Assembly (NCBI GenBank): GCA_002451085.1
Contig: DKBE01000009.1
Location: 1-20,061, forward strand
DNA length: 20,061 bases
Origin: Proteobacteria bacterium UBA6908
Lineage (GTDB): Bacteria; Pseudomonadota; Gammaproteobacteria; Acidiferrobacterales; UBA6901
Direction: 5' to 3'
The notes below the pieces were generated by a model, which worked only from the letters and a program-made list of their open reading frames with translations, ran no database searches and was not told the DNA's origin. Below are positions 1 to 6,884 of this stretch, one piece after another. Every line of letters starts with the position of its first letter. Positions within the stretch are counted from its first letter, which is position 1. The translations under genes were made by a program, and so were the position numbers.

Positions 1-77
1 TTACCTGGCACCCTGCCCTGCGGAGCCCGGACTTTCCTCTATACGACGAGCGTACAGCGATTGTCTGGCCGACTCCC
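1..77 (-). ncRNA. rnpB: RNase P RNA, A-type, 5' portion (runs off left edge)
   Basis: This is the catalytic RNA of ribonuclease P, which cuts the 5' leader from pre-tRNAs. Read on the minus strand, the sequence holds the conserved 5'-domain core: a CCAGACA block near the start, then GAGGAAAGTCCGGGCTCC, then the GGGCAGGGTGCCAGGTAA block. These match the P4 / J3-4 region of bacterial RNase P RNA as I know it from E. coli. Only the first ~77 nt are inside the window. The 5' end is placed 7 nt after a perfect TATAAT box. Identity is secure; the exact first nucleotide is inferred. Confidence 0.95.
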
Positions 78-83
78 GCCTTG

Positions 84-112
84 ATTATACCTTCGGAAGA
101 TCAATTAGTTCC
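84..112 (-). promoter_or_regulatory. rnpB promoter (strong -10 box)
   Basis: A perfect TATAAT lies at 84-89 on the minus strand, at the right distance from the conserved 5' end of rnpB. The matching -35 position (107-112, GGAACT) is poor, so this call rests on the -10 box and the position. The tail of the upstream gene on the same strand ends at 157, so rnpB seems to have its own promoter. Confidence 0.6.
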
Positions 113-156
113 CGCCACTTTCCGCGAGATCTCGCTGCTGTAAATTCGACGACTCT

Positions 157-468
157 TCAGGCCCGTCCCACATTTATGTCATTCGGTGAATGGAAGTACT
201 CACTATCTTCTGCAAACTGGCGAGAAATACGTTGCATTTCGGCAAAGCGAGATTGCGCAGTATTCACCGAAATACAATCTTCACAGTGTGGGTCTCCACA
301 GGGTTGGCGCGAATAGAGCCAGAATTGAATGGCTCCAGCCAATAAACCATCGGCTACATCCCAAAGTTCAGCTTGTTGGTTGTCGGCGACCAGACGATTA
401 CCCAGCTGTACAACTTGTTCAAATGAATCATGGAAGTGCAAATCGGGACGATGGTCGACTGATGTCAT
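157..468 (-). CDS. Small Cys-containing hypothetical protein upstream of rnpB
   Basis: A 103-residue protein that I do not recognise. It reads like a real soluble protein, with mixed composition and a coherent helical pattern. It has a compact cysteine cluster, C57-x4-C62-x2-C65 within CGDPHCEDC, that could bind a metal, followed by a predicted helix and a C-terminal SEYFHSPND segment. The ATG at 468 is chosen over the upstream start at 573 because the extra 35 residues look like translated leader; no good Shine-Dalgarno sequence precedes either. It lies on the same strand as rnpB, 80 nt upstream of it. Function unknown. No plus-strand alternative in this region looks like protein. Confidence 0.6.
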   Translation of the reverse strand: MTSVDHRPDLHFHDSFEQVVQLGNRLVADNQQAELWDVADGLLAGAIQFWLYSRQPCGDPHCEDCISVNTAQSRFAEMQRISRQFAEDSEYFHSPNDINVGRA

Positions 469-836
469 GGGGTATTTGCCGTTAAAAAAAGTGTCGAAAA
501 ACTTTACCAGAATCCAAGATGATTTCTGGGGTACTGCTTGCCGGCAAGCCCGGTCAATGCAGGCAAGATGCAACTCCGCACCAGCGATGTGCGATTTTCA
601 CCTGTCCACGACCTGGCGCGCCCAACACGATGATCCCCATAAAATACCCGATATACGGCAAGGCTGAAAAAAATGGCGTGTACGTCAGAACCGGGAAGCC
701 CTATTCTAGAAGTGCATTCCAGCCCAGGAGAATATTACTCGTTGTAAATAAAAATCGTTCGAAAACGGACGAACAGTACTTATTAAAGGGTGCGAAATGG
801 AATGCTCAACGCACGTTCAGACAAGGAGGCTACACC
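469..836. other. Intergenic region / rpfF leader, no gene seen
   Basis: These 368 bp separate the minus-strand small gene from rpfF. The frame of rpfF stays open back to 519, but the extra residues look like noise and lack a ribosome site, so I do not extend the gene. No tRNA-like fold, clear riboswitch or strong sigma-70 promoter is visible. A short inverted repeat and a weak promoter-like pair sit at 757-786. Confidence 0.5.
757..786 (+). promoter_or_regulatory. Possible rpfF promoter with overlapping inverted repeat
   Basis: A weak -35 (TTCGAA, 758-763) and -10 (TATTAA, 781-786) are separated by exactly 17 nt. An inverted repeat, GTTCG (757-761) and CGAAC (770-774), covers the -35 box and spacer, where a regulator could bind. 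Each box matches only 3-4 of 6 consensus positions, so this is a candidate only. Confidence 0.25.
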
Positions 837-1793
837 ATGTCAGCTGTACTTCAGGCCGTACATTCAGAACTTGGTCTTTTCACTCATTACAACCAGCTTC
901 AGGTTCACTATGAACCATCGCAGCGGGCACTCTGGTACGCCATGTCCCCACAACCCAAACCATGCTTCAACCTTACCTTATTGGGGGAACTAAAAAGTCT
1001 AAATGATCTAATTCGCCTCTCAACGGAACATAATTCCGCTACGTCGTTCTGGGGTGAATTGAAATACCTGGTAGGTACATCAGCGGTGCCGGGCGTTTTT
1101 TCAATGGGTGGCGACCTGGCGTTGTTCCGGGACGCCATACTGAACAGAGATGTTCAGGGGTTGCGTCGCTATGCGTACCTCTGCATCGAACTGTTGCATT
1201 CGAATTCCATTGACCTCGACTGCAACCTGACCACCATCTCCCTGGTTCGCGGCAATGCGGTCGGAGGAGGCATGGAAATGGCTCTTTCCAGCACGGTGGT
1301 CATTGCTGAACGCAGTACGGAAATGGGGCTGCCTGAAACACTGTTTGGACTCTTTCCGGGTATGGGTGCCTACCAGCTGCTTGCACGACGTGTTGGCATC
1401 ACACAGGCCGAAGCAATGATTCTCAGTGGCAAGATGTATAAATCTGAAGAACTGCACAAAATGGGCCTCATCGATGTTCTTGTCGATGACGGAGAAGGCG
1501 AGAATGCAGTCGCCGAGTACATTGCCAGACAGGACACAGCCTATCGATCGCATCGGGCAATTCACCAGATGAGGCGAATGCAGAACCCAATTCGTCATGA
1601 TGAACTGCTGGCAATTGCCGAGCTGTGGATCGATGCCGCCATGAACCTGACGGATCGTCAACTCCGTTTAATGCAGAGGCTCGCAAAGTCGCAGGAAAGA
1701 ATGCTCACACGTCAACAGGGTCATGAACCAATGACTCAAGACGCGTACGAACGACGCGTCGGACACATCGAGGATGCGCTACGAGCCGGGTGA
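837..1793 (+). CDS. rpfF: DSF synthase, RpfF-like crotonase-fold enzyme
   Basis: A 318-residue enoyl-CoA-hydratase-superfamily protein matching RpfF, which makes the cis-2-unsaturated fatty acid quorum signal DSF by acting as both thioesterase and dehydratase on acyl-ACP. Oxyanion-hole segments are visible at residues 86-93 (GVFSMGGD) and 139-147 (GNAVGGGME). The two catalytic glutamates are E147 and E167 (in GLPETLFGLFPGMGAY), 20 residues apart as in Xanthomonas RpfF (E141/E161). The FPGMGAY stretch is typical of RpfF rather than ordinary crotonases. The C-terminal helical part (240-318) is also RpfF-like; the protein is slightly longer than the ~290-residue Xanthomonas enzyme. The start at 837 has AAGGAGG at 823-829. 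The gene converges on the rpfC-like kinase with a 15-bp overlap, the same relative orientation as in Xanthomonas. No rpfB is visible nearby. Confidence 0.92.
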   Translation: MSAVLQAVHSELGLFTHYNQLQVHYEPSQRALWYAMSPQPKPCFNLTLLGELKSLNDLIRLSTEHNSATSFWGELKYLVGTSAVPGVFSMGGDLALFRDAILNRDVQGLRRYAYLCIELLHSNSIDLDCNLTTISLVRGNAVGGGMEMALSSTVVIAERSTEMGLPETLFGLFPGMGAYQLLARRVGITQAEAMILSGKMYKSEELHKMGLIDVLVDDGEGENAVAEYIARQDTAYRSHRAIHQMRRMQNPIRHDELLAIAELWIDAAMNLTDRQLRLMQRLAKSQERMLTRQQGHEPMTQDAYERRVGHIEDALRAG

Positions 1794-4334
1794 ACGCCGT
1801 CGAGAATGGGCCTGCAGGAACTGGATCGTTTCTTCATAGGTGCTGACCAGCTCATGCATGTCGTCCCCTGCGCTGCGCAGCAGGTCCGCCCCGGGTTTGG
1901 ACGTAACCCGGGCGGCCTGCTGCGCCAGCCGCATGGCGCCCACTTCGGCACAGTACGATTCCAAAGCGCGGGCGGCGATACGGATTGTGGCATGATCCTT
2001 ACGCAACAAACCGCTCTGCATCCGCTCAATGCAGGTCAGTGCGTTTTCCTGAAAACGTTCAATCACCGAAATAATCCGGGCCCCGACCCCCTCAACATCC
2101 GTCCCGAACAAGACCGACTCATCGATCAGAGGTTTGTTTTCTGATGCCCCATCGGAAAAAGGAACGATCTCGGCTTGCCGAGTGACTTCTGCTACCTGGG
2201 ATACTCGAGCGAGCAACATTGTCGGATTAATTGGCTTGGTAAGGAATCCATCAGCACCGCTACGGGCACAATCTTCAAGAGTTTCGCGGGTGGCGTCGGC
2301 GGTCAGGATGATCCACGGGACGCGTCGACCTGTATGCGAGAAGTCATAGACTTTCATCGCCTCAAGACCACCCATGATTGGCATACGCAAATCAGCAATG
2401 ACAAGGTCGAAACTGCCATGATCTAGCGCATCGAGGGCCTCTTCTCCGTTTGGCACGATCAGCACTTCGTGACCATCGGATTCAAGTATGGAACGCGTGA
2501 CGTTCTGATTGATCGGATTATCTTCAGCGACCAGTATCTGCAGTGATCTCGCCTTTCGCGCTGTCGCTCGCGCAGCGCGTTCGCTAAGAGGAACGACCGC
2601 TCCCAGCGATGCCTCCGGCTCACGAGCCACCACCGCATGGAGGACGTTAAAAAGCTGCCGTGTATCAGGAGGTGCATTCAGCACGCTGGTATAACCAGCC
2701 GTTAGATAATCCGTGTTCGACCGGATATCGCCGGAATGGCGAAACAAGGCCATCGTCAGGCCATAAAGTCCACTTTCGGACCGTGCGGCAGCGGCAAACT
2801 CAACCGGGAATGCACCTGAACTATTCCCATCAACCATTACCACTCGAAACGGGGTACCGGCTTCTGAAGCATCGATCAGTTGGCCAAGCGCATGCGAAGA
2901 ACTCTCCGCTACCGTGAAGGGCACTGACCAACGCGCAAGAAGCGCTGCAAGCACGGCATTCAACGAAGTGCTCATACCAACCAGCATGGTGCGGCAATCC
3001 GAAAGGCCGTTGGTTCCGTCTGGCAACGAGACATGCGAGGAAAGCGCGAACGACAGATCGAACCAGAAGACAGAACCCTGTCCGGGCTGCGATCGAAGTG
3101 ACAACTCACCACCCATTAGCCGGACCAGCTGCTGGGCAATGGTCGTCCCGAGTCCGGTACCTCCATAAATCCGCGCCGTCGAGGAACTGGCTTGGCTAAA
3201 TGACTCAAAAATTTTTGTTTGAACCTCTTCTGGAATTCCGATACCGGTATCTTGAACCTCAAAGCGAATGGTGATTGTGTCATTTGTGCGGGAAGTTGGC
3301 GAAACGCTCATCTCGACATAGCCTGTATCAGTAAATTTGATCGCATTCGAAGCCAGATTGACGAGCACTTGGCGAAGGTGGAGCGGATCACCCTGAATTG
3401 CAAATGGCACATCCGGTGACAGGTGTAGACGGAAATCCAGATTTTTCTGACGGGCCTGCGGGAGAAATACCGTAATCAGCCCATTCAACAGTGCATGCAG
3501 GTCGAAATGCACCGTTTCGACTTCAGTTTTGCCCGCTTCGATCTTACTGAAGTCAAGCACGTTATTGATGAGTTCGGTAAGCATTCGCCCCGAAGCCACG
3601 ACGGTCTCGGCTATTTCACGTTGATCGCGGGTCAGAGGGGTTTGCATCAAGACATGAGTCATGCCAGTAACGCCATTGAGCGGTGTCCGCAATTCATGCG
3701 ACATGCGCGCCAGGAATTGGCTCTTGGCCTTGCTCGCTTCCTCTGCGCGCCGCAATGCCTTGTTGAGTTTCCGGATCAAGGTGCTTGCATACAGGGGAAT
3801 CACCACGAGCATAATCACCAGCCCAACAGCAAAAGGCAGGTGCTGGTGCCAATACGGTGATGCTGTAACGATAAAACCAAAGCCGACGAGCGACAGGCAG
3901 GTCGATAGCAGCAGGTAGGGGACACCGTATCGGAATCCGTTGCCCAGAATCACCCAGAGGTAAACGGAAAATAACAGAATGCCGGATTCATCGAGTATCA
4001 ACATCGCGTAACTGACTGTTGCGGTATCAATTACGGCACCCGCTGCACGTCGAATTACATTGGTATCAGGGCGGTAGAATATGTGCGCAATGAGCAACAA
4101 GGCGGCGCCACAAAAGAGTATGCCCACTTCCACCGCATGCTGCTCTGACAGGGATAACAGGCCGTCTTCGGTCAGTCCCAGCCACAGGGCATAAATGGTC
4201 AGAACTGTGCCAATCACCAGGCGCAGGAATGCCTGCTCATGCTCGCTGTCTTTACGTTTTCCGAGCCGCATACGCCACGCTCTCAGAATTGCCCCTGAGC
4301 GTGTGAATAGGTCCATGGTTTGATGATCAGACAT
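1779..4334 (-). CDS. rpfC: RpfC-like hybrid sensor histidine kinase with degenerate Hpt
   Basis: An 851-residue inner-membrane hybrid kinase, probably the DSF sensor. Domains in order: about six membrane helices (roughly 36-55, 68-86, 98-115, 117-132, 138-157, 166-186) with almost no periplasmic domain; HisKA with H213 in SHELRTPLNG; HATPase with the N box around N330, DTGIG at 362-366 and GGTGLGTTIA at 391-400, a form I associate with RpfC; a degenerate receiver-like segment (~447-572); a canonical receiver (~598-715) with E604/D605, phospho-acceptor D648, T678 and K700; and a C-terminal Hpt-like domain (~750-845). In the Hpt the expected AHxLK motif reads A-R-A-L-E, so the phospho-accepting His is Arg (R789). 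At 851 residues it is longer than Xanthomonas RpfC (~726). The start at 4334 lacks a clear Shine-Dalgarno; ATG at residue 7 is an alternative. No rpfG follows. Confidence 0.88.
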   Translation of the reverse strand: MSDHQTMDLFTRSGAILRAWRMRLGKRKDSEHEQAFLRLVIGTVLTIYALWLGLTEDGLLSLSEQHAVEVGILFCGAALLLIAHIFYRPDTNVIRRAAGAVIDTATVSYAMLILDESGILLFSVYLWVILGNGFRYGVPYLLLSTCLSLVGFGFIVTASPYWHQHLPFAVGLVIMLVVIPLYASTLIRKLNKALRRAEEASKAKSQFLARMSHELRTPLNGVTGMTHVLMQTPLTRDQREIAETVVASGRMLTELINNVLDFSKIEAGKTEVETVHFDLHALLNGLITVFLPQARQKNLDFRLHLSPDVPFAIQGDPLHLRQVLVNLASNAIKFTDTGYVEMSVSPTSRTNDTITIRFEVQDTGIGIPEEVQTKIFESFSQASSSTARIYGGTGLGTTIAQQLVRLMGGELSLRSQPGQGSVFWFDLSFALSSHVSLPDGTNGLSDCRTMLVGMSTSLNAVLAALLARWSVPFTVAESSSHALGQLIDASEAGTPFRVVMVDGNSSGAFPVEFAAAARSESGLYGLTMALFRHSGDIRSNTDYLTAGYTSVLNAPPDTRQLFNVLHAVVAREPEASLGAVVPLSERAARATARKARSLQILVAEDNPINQNVTRSILESDGHEVLIVPNGEEALDALDHGSFDLVIADLRMPIMGGLEAMKVYDFSHTGRRVPWIILTADATRETLEDCARSGADGFLTKPINPTMLLARVSQVAEVTRQAEIVPFSDGASENKPLIDESVLFGTDVEGVGARIISVIERFQENALTCIERMQSGLLRKDHATIRIAARALESYCAEVGAMRLAQQAARVTSKPGADLLRSAGDDMHELVSTYEETIQFLQAHSRRRSPGS

Positions 4335-4389
4335 AGTTGATTAAGTATCGACAATCATTGGCAGAGTCGCCAGATACCGGAAAACCCGC

Positions 4390-4417
4390 TATTTACCTGA
4401 ATTATCCAGCGAAACAA
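4390..4417 (-). promoter_or_regulatory. Possible rpfC promoter
   Basis: On the minus strand, TTGTTT (4412-4417) and TAAATA (4390-4395) are separated by 16 nt, about 56 nt upstream of the rpfC start. The boxes match consensus moderately. The assignment is by pattern only. Confidence 0.28.
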
Positions 4418-4517
4418 CGGTCCCCGATAGATGAAAGCACCTATTTGTAGCATGGCGCGACTGGCCCTCGGACAGCGTTTTCTAAAAACCCCAATTTTTC
4501 CTGAAGCCAGGATGTAC

Positions 4518-4523
4518 TATAAT
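4518..4523 (+). promoter_or_regulatory. csrA promoter -10 box
   Basis: A perfect TATAAT lies 92 nt before the csrA start. The -35 region at the matching distance (TTTTTC, 4495-4500) is weak, which could suit activator or alternative sigma control. It implies a leader of about 85 nt. Confidence 0.45.
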
Positions 4524-4566
4524 ATTTCCAGAGTTGACTGCCGTCTCGTGTGCGGTTCCTGATAAG

Positions 4567-4616
4567 GGAAATGCCCGCAAAACGGTCATGGCAAGGGTGG
4601 TAAGGAGGATCCAGGA
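4567..4616 (+). promoter_or_regulatory. csrA leader with clustered GGA motifs (possible CsrA autoregulation)
   Basis: The leader carries GGA triplets at 4567-4569, 4604-4606, 4607-4609 and 4614-4616. Two lie within the Shine-Dalgarno AAGGAGG (4602-4608) and one overlaps the start codon. CsrA binds GGA-centred sites and in E. coli represses its own translation through sites overlapping the ribosome site. The arrangement here suggests the same feedback; this is inferred from pattern. Confidence 0.4.
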
Positions 4617-4828
4617 TGCTGATACTGACTAGACGCGTGGGAGAAGCACTCAAGATTGGGGATAACATTGATATCACCATCCTGAGCATCAAAGGGAATC
4701 AGGTCCGCATCGGCATCAATGCGCCGAAAGACGTACCAGTCCATCGCGAAGAAATCTACTCGCGCATTAAGGACGAGAATCAGCCGGAGTACACAGAAGC
4801 CGGCCGGCCACTTCGCTCCAAAGAATAG
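4616..4828 (+). CDS. csrA: Carbon storage regulator CsrA/RsmA
   Basis: A 70-residue RNA-binding regulator that dimerises and binds GGA hairpins in mRNA leaders, controlling translation or stability of genes for carbon use, motility, biofilm and c-di-GMP turnover. The family N terminus [10 protein letters not shown] is intact (L4, R6 and R7 in the RNA-contact strand), as is the second RNA-contact element VHREEI with R44. Family members are usually 60-70 residues, so the C-terminal tail (after ~55) is of ordinary length. A strong AAGGAGG precedes the ATG at optimal spacing. The gene is divergent from rpfC. In Xanthomonas, RsmA regulates rpf genes post-transcriptionally, so this neighbourhood may be functional rather than chance. 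Confidence 0.97.
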   Translation: MLILTRRVGEALKIGDNIDITILSIKGNQVRIGINAPKDVPVHREEIYSRIKDENQPEYTEAGRPLRSKE

Positions 4829-4842
4829 CGCTTTATACTGCC

Positions 4843-4875
4843 GGCACTGCTCCGCGTTGGAGCGGTGCCATTTTA
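4843..4875 (+). terminator. Probable rho-independent terminator after csrA
   Basis: An 11-bp stem (4843-4853 with 4859-4869, one G-U pair) with a 5-nt loop is followed at once by ATTTTAA. It lies 14 nt after the csrA stop. The T run is short, so termination may be partial. Confidence 0.55.
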
Positions 4876-4952
4876 ATGGTGCGCTGTGAACGCGCGCTCC
4901 AGCCTGGTACCTTGACTCAAAATCAAGAAAGAATCCGGCCGACAAAATCTCC

Positions 4953-5357
4953 ATGACCCAGACACCGGACCCGAAATCACCTGATACCAGGATGGATCCC
5001 GCGACCCTCTATCGCGAGGAAATCTTCTCCGACCGGAAAGTGGGTACGATTCGACAACTGATGCCGGTCAAGGCAGATACAAGCCCCGATACCAGCCGGA
5101 CTGTGGTTTATGTGGGCCAGACCCAGATTCTGACGACCATGGGAGCCTTGCCGCTCAGCTTCGAGATTGAAGCGCGGTCACTGGAAGAGGCTGTCAACAA
5201 TTTCGGTGCTGCCGCCAAAATTGCCTTCGAACGCACTATGCGCGAATTGGAAGATTATCGTCGCCAGGCAGCTTCCTCGATCGTGATACCCGAACGGGGA
5301 TCCGGCGGATTCGGACCCGGCGGGATGCCAGGTGGCGGAAACATCCAGTTTCCCTGA
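4953..5357 (+). CDS. Unrecognised 134-residue soluble protein with Gly-rich tail
   Basis: A small protein that I cannot assign. The N-terminal ~35 residues are polar, with several Pro and Asp. The middle (~30-95) looks folded: beta-prone segments around TVVYVGQTQILT, then a helical stretch EEAVNNFGAAAKIAFERTMRELEDYRRQ (quoted in part; residues ~78-105). The last ~20 residues are Gly/Pro-rich (GSGGFGPGGMPGGG) and probably disordered. There is no signal peptide or membrane helix. The ATG at 4953 has only a weak ribosome site; ATG at 4992 is an alternative. The gene lies 3' of the csrA terminator and converges on the yihY-like gene 39 bp away. The coherent sequence argues for a real gene; function unknown. 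Confidence 0.65.
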   Translation: MTQTPDPKSPDTRMDPATLYREEIFSDRKVGTIRQLMPVKADTSPDTSRTVVYVGQTQILTTMGALPLSFEIEARSLEEAVNNFGAAAKIAFERTMRELEDYRRQAASSIVIPERGSGGFGPGGMPGGGNIQFP

Positions 5358-5396
5358 TCCACGGGAATACCAGGATTTTTGTCTACTCGCTCCCGG

Positions 5397-6740
5397 TCAC
5401 GGGTGAGCAACTGTCATGTTGGCCTCGACCAAGTCGCGCCAAGTTTGACCGCGAAGTCCATCGTTCAATGACTCGTCAATACCCTGAATCAATTGATCTA
5501 CACGCGCGATGCGATACATCGTGTCCGCAGAGAGACCCGGTTCTTCGCCGTCAATCCTGATCGCATCAAGCAGCTCCTTGATTGAAACGGTATCCAGCAC
5601 CCGTGCCGGTACGAGGCACGGCGGTTCGTCTGCGGTTTCGAGCAACAGACCCTGATGTCGCATCGCCCCGATCACCGGTTCGAGAGCCGTCGTGGGCATG
5701 CGCAGGTGGCCGGCCAGCCCTTCCACCGTCCATGCCGGTTCACCGCGGTAGAAATGCTGGCCGATGTGCGCCGCCGCCAGCAAGGCAAGCTTCTCCCGCA
5801 TACGTCCGCTGAGCTGAAGTTCACGGTGCGGTAACAACAACTGTTCCGGATGCTGGTGGTAATACGCCAGACTTGCCCCGATAAGGACCACCAGCCAGTT
5901 CAGGTACAACCAGATCATCGCCATGATCACGATCGCGAAACCGGCGTAGATCATGGTGTATTTGGTTGACCCTGCCACGAACGCGGCAAACCCCCAACCC
6001 AGACTCTGCCACAGTATGCCGGCAACCAGCGCACCGACCATGGCGGAACGGAAGCGTACCCGGGTGTTCGGCATGTAGGCGTAGACAAAGGCAAATGCCG
6101 CGATCACCAGCAGGTACGGAATCAGCTGGCCAATCACGCCGATCAGTGTCCCGAAGGGTTCGATTTTCGCAAGTGTCTGCACGGCCTGGCTCGTAAGTAG
6201 GGTCGCGGTAATGCCCAGCGCCGAAAACACGAGCAAAGGGCCGACCGTGAGCACGCTCAGATACTGGCTGAAACGCTGAGCCAATCGACGCGGACGTCTG
6301 ACACGCCAGACATGATTGAATGCATCCTCGATCTTCTGCAACAGCGATGTCACGGTATAGACCAGCATACCCAGACCGACGGCACCGAGTACGCCGACGC
6401 GCATGTTATCCACGAACCCAATGACCTGCTCGGTGAGCTGGATACCGCGCGTACCCAGCGGCTCGAGCATCACGAGCAGCGTCGGGCGTATCTGGTTGTG
6501 CACTCCAAATGCCTTCAATACCGAGAATGCCAGAGCGAGCAGTGGCACCAAGGAGAGCAGTGTCGTATACACCAGGCTCATGGCGCGCAGCGTGAGCTGG
6601 CCTTCTGTCAAATCACGGCCGATGACATGCAGCAATCGCAACGTGGTGACCAAACCACGCCGGATTGGCTTCAGACCAGACAGGTCCGTGCTCCACAGCA
6701 AGTGCTGGTATTGCTTCCGGATACTGGCAAACCGGCTCAT
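5397..6740 (-). CDS. yihY: YihY/BrkB-family integral membrane protein
   Basis: A 447-residue inner-membrane protein of the YihY (formerly RNase BN/BrkB) family, whose molecular function is unsettled. The N-terminal SLVYTTLLSLVPLLALAFSV segment (~55-74) is the family signature. Further membrane segments lie near 114-134, 160-182, 203-223, 234-254 and 263-293, and a family-typical YMPNTRVRF stretch sits at ~222-230. After ~300 there is a soluble C-terminal region of about 145 residues with a winged-helix-like segment (~320-395), found in the longer proteobacterial members. The ATG at 6740 is chosen because AGGAG lies 7 nt upstream; an in-frame ATG at 6797 would add 19 residues without such a site. 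It is transcribed alone, downstream of the adk terminator. Confidence 0.9.
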   Translation of the reverse strand: MSRFASIRKQYQHLLWSTDLSGLKPIRRGLVTTLRLLHVIGRDLTEGQLTLRAMSLVYTTLLSLVPLLALAFSVLKAFGVHNQIRPTLLVMLEPLGTRGIQLTEQVIGFVDNMRVGVLGAVGLGMLVYTVTSLLQKIEDAFNHVWRVRRPRRLAQRFSQYLSVLTVGPLLVFSALGITATLLTSQAVQTLAKIEPFGTLIGVIGQLIPYLLVIAAFAFVYAYMPNTRVRFRSAMVGALVAGILWQSLGWGFAAFVAGSTKYTMIYAGFAIVIMAMIWLYLNWLVVLIGASLAYYHQHPEQLLLPHRELQLSGRMREKLALLAAAHIGQHFYRGEPAWTVEGLAGHLRMPTTALEPVIGAMRHQGLLLETADEPPCLVPARVLDTVSIKELLDAIRIDGEEPGLSADTMYRIARVDQLIQGIDESLNDGLRGQTWRDLVEANMTVAHP

Positions 6741-6827
6741 CGGTGGGCTCCTGCGATCTGCAGATCGATATGTCCGAATAATACTCGCACGGACCACAGA
6801 AGCCAGCCGCAGCCAGACACCCGGTTG

Positions 6828-6857
6828 AAAAAAAAGACCCCGCTGGCTGGCGGGGTC
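6828..6857 (-). terminator. Rho-independent terminator after adk
   Basis: On the minus strand a perfect 8-bp GC-rich stem (6850-6857 with 6836-6843, loop of 6) is followed by eight T residues (6828-6835). It starts 28 nt after the adk stop. This is a textbook terminator and closes the HD-GYP/yajD/ychJ/adk series. Confidence 0.9.
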
Positions 6858-6884
6858 CGGGAATGCAATGGATACTTGATGAAG

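Noticed and set aside
588..605. CRP/Clp-like site TGTGC...TCACC upstream of rpfF
   Set aside because: The half-sites are spaced by 5 rather than 6 nt and each is imperfect, so it does not fit the CRP/Clp operator.
519..836. N-terminal extension of rpfF in the same open frame
   Set aside because: The 106 extra residues have no family-like sequence and no ribosome site, while ATG 837 has a strong AAGGAGG and gives a normal RpfF N terminus.
4912..4936. TTGACT as a -35 box for the 134-residue gene
   Set aside because: No acceptable -10 box lies at 16-18 nt downstream.
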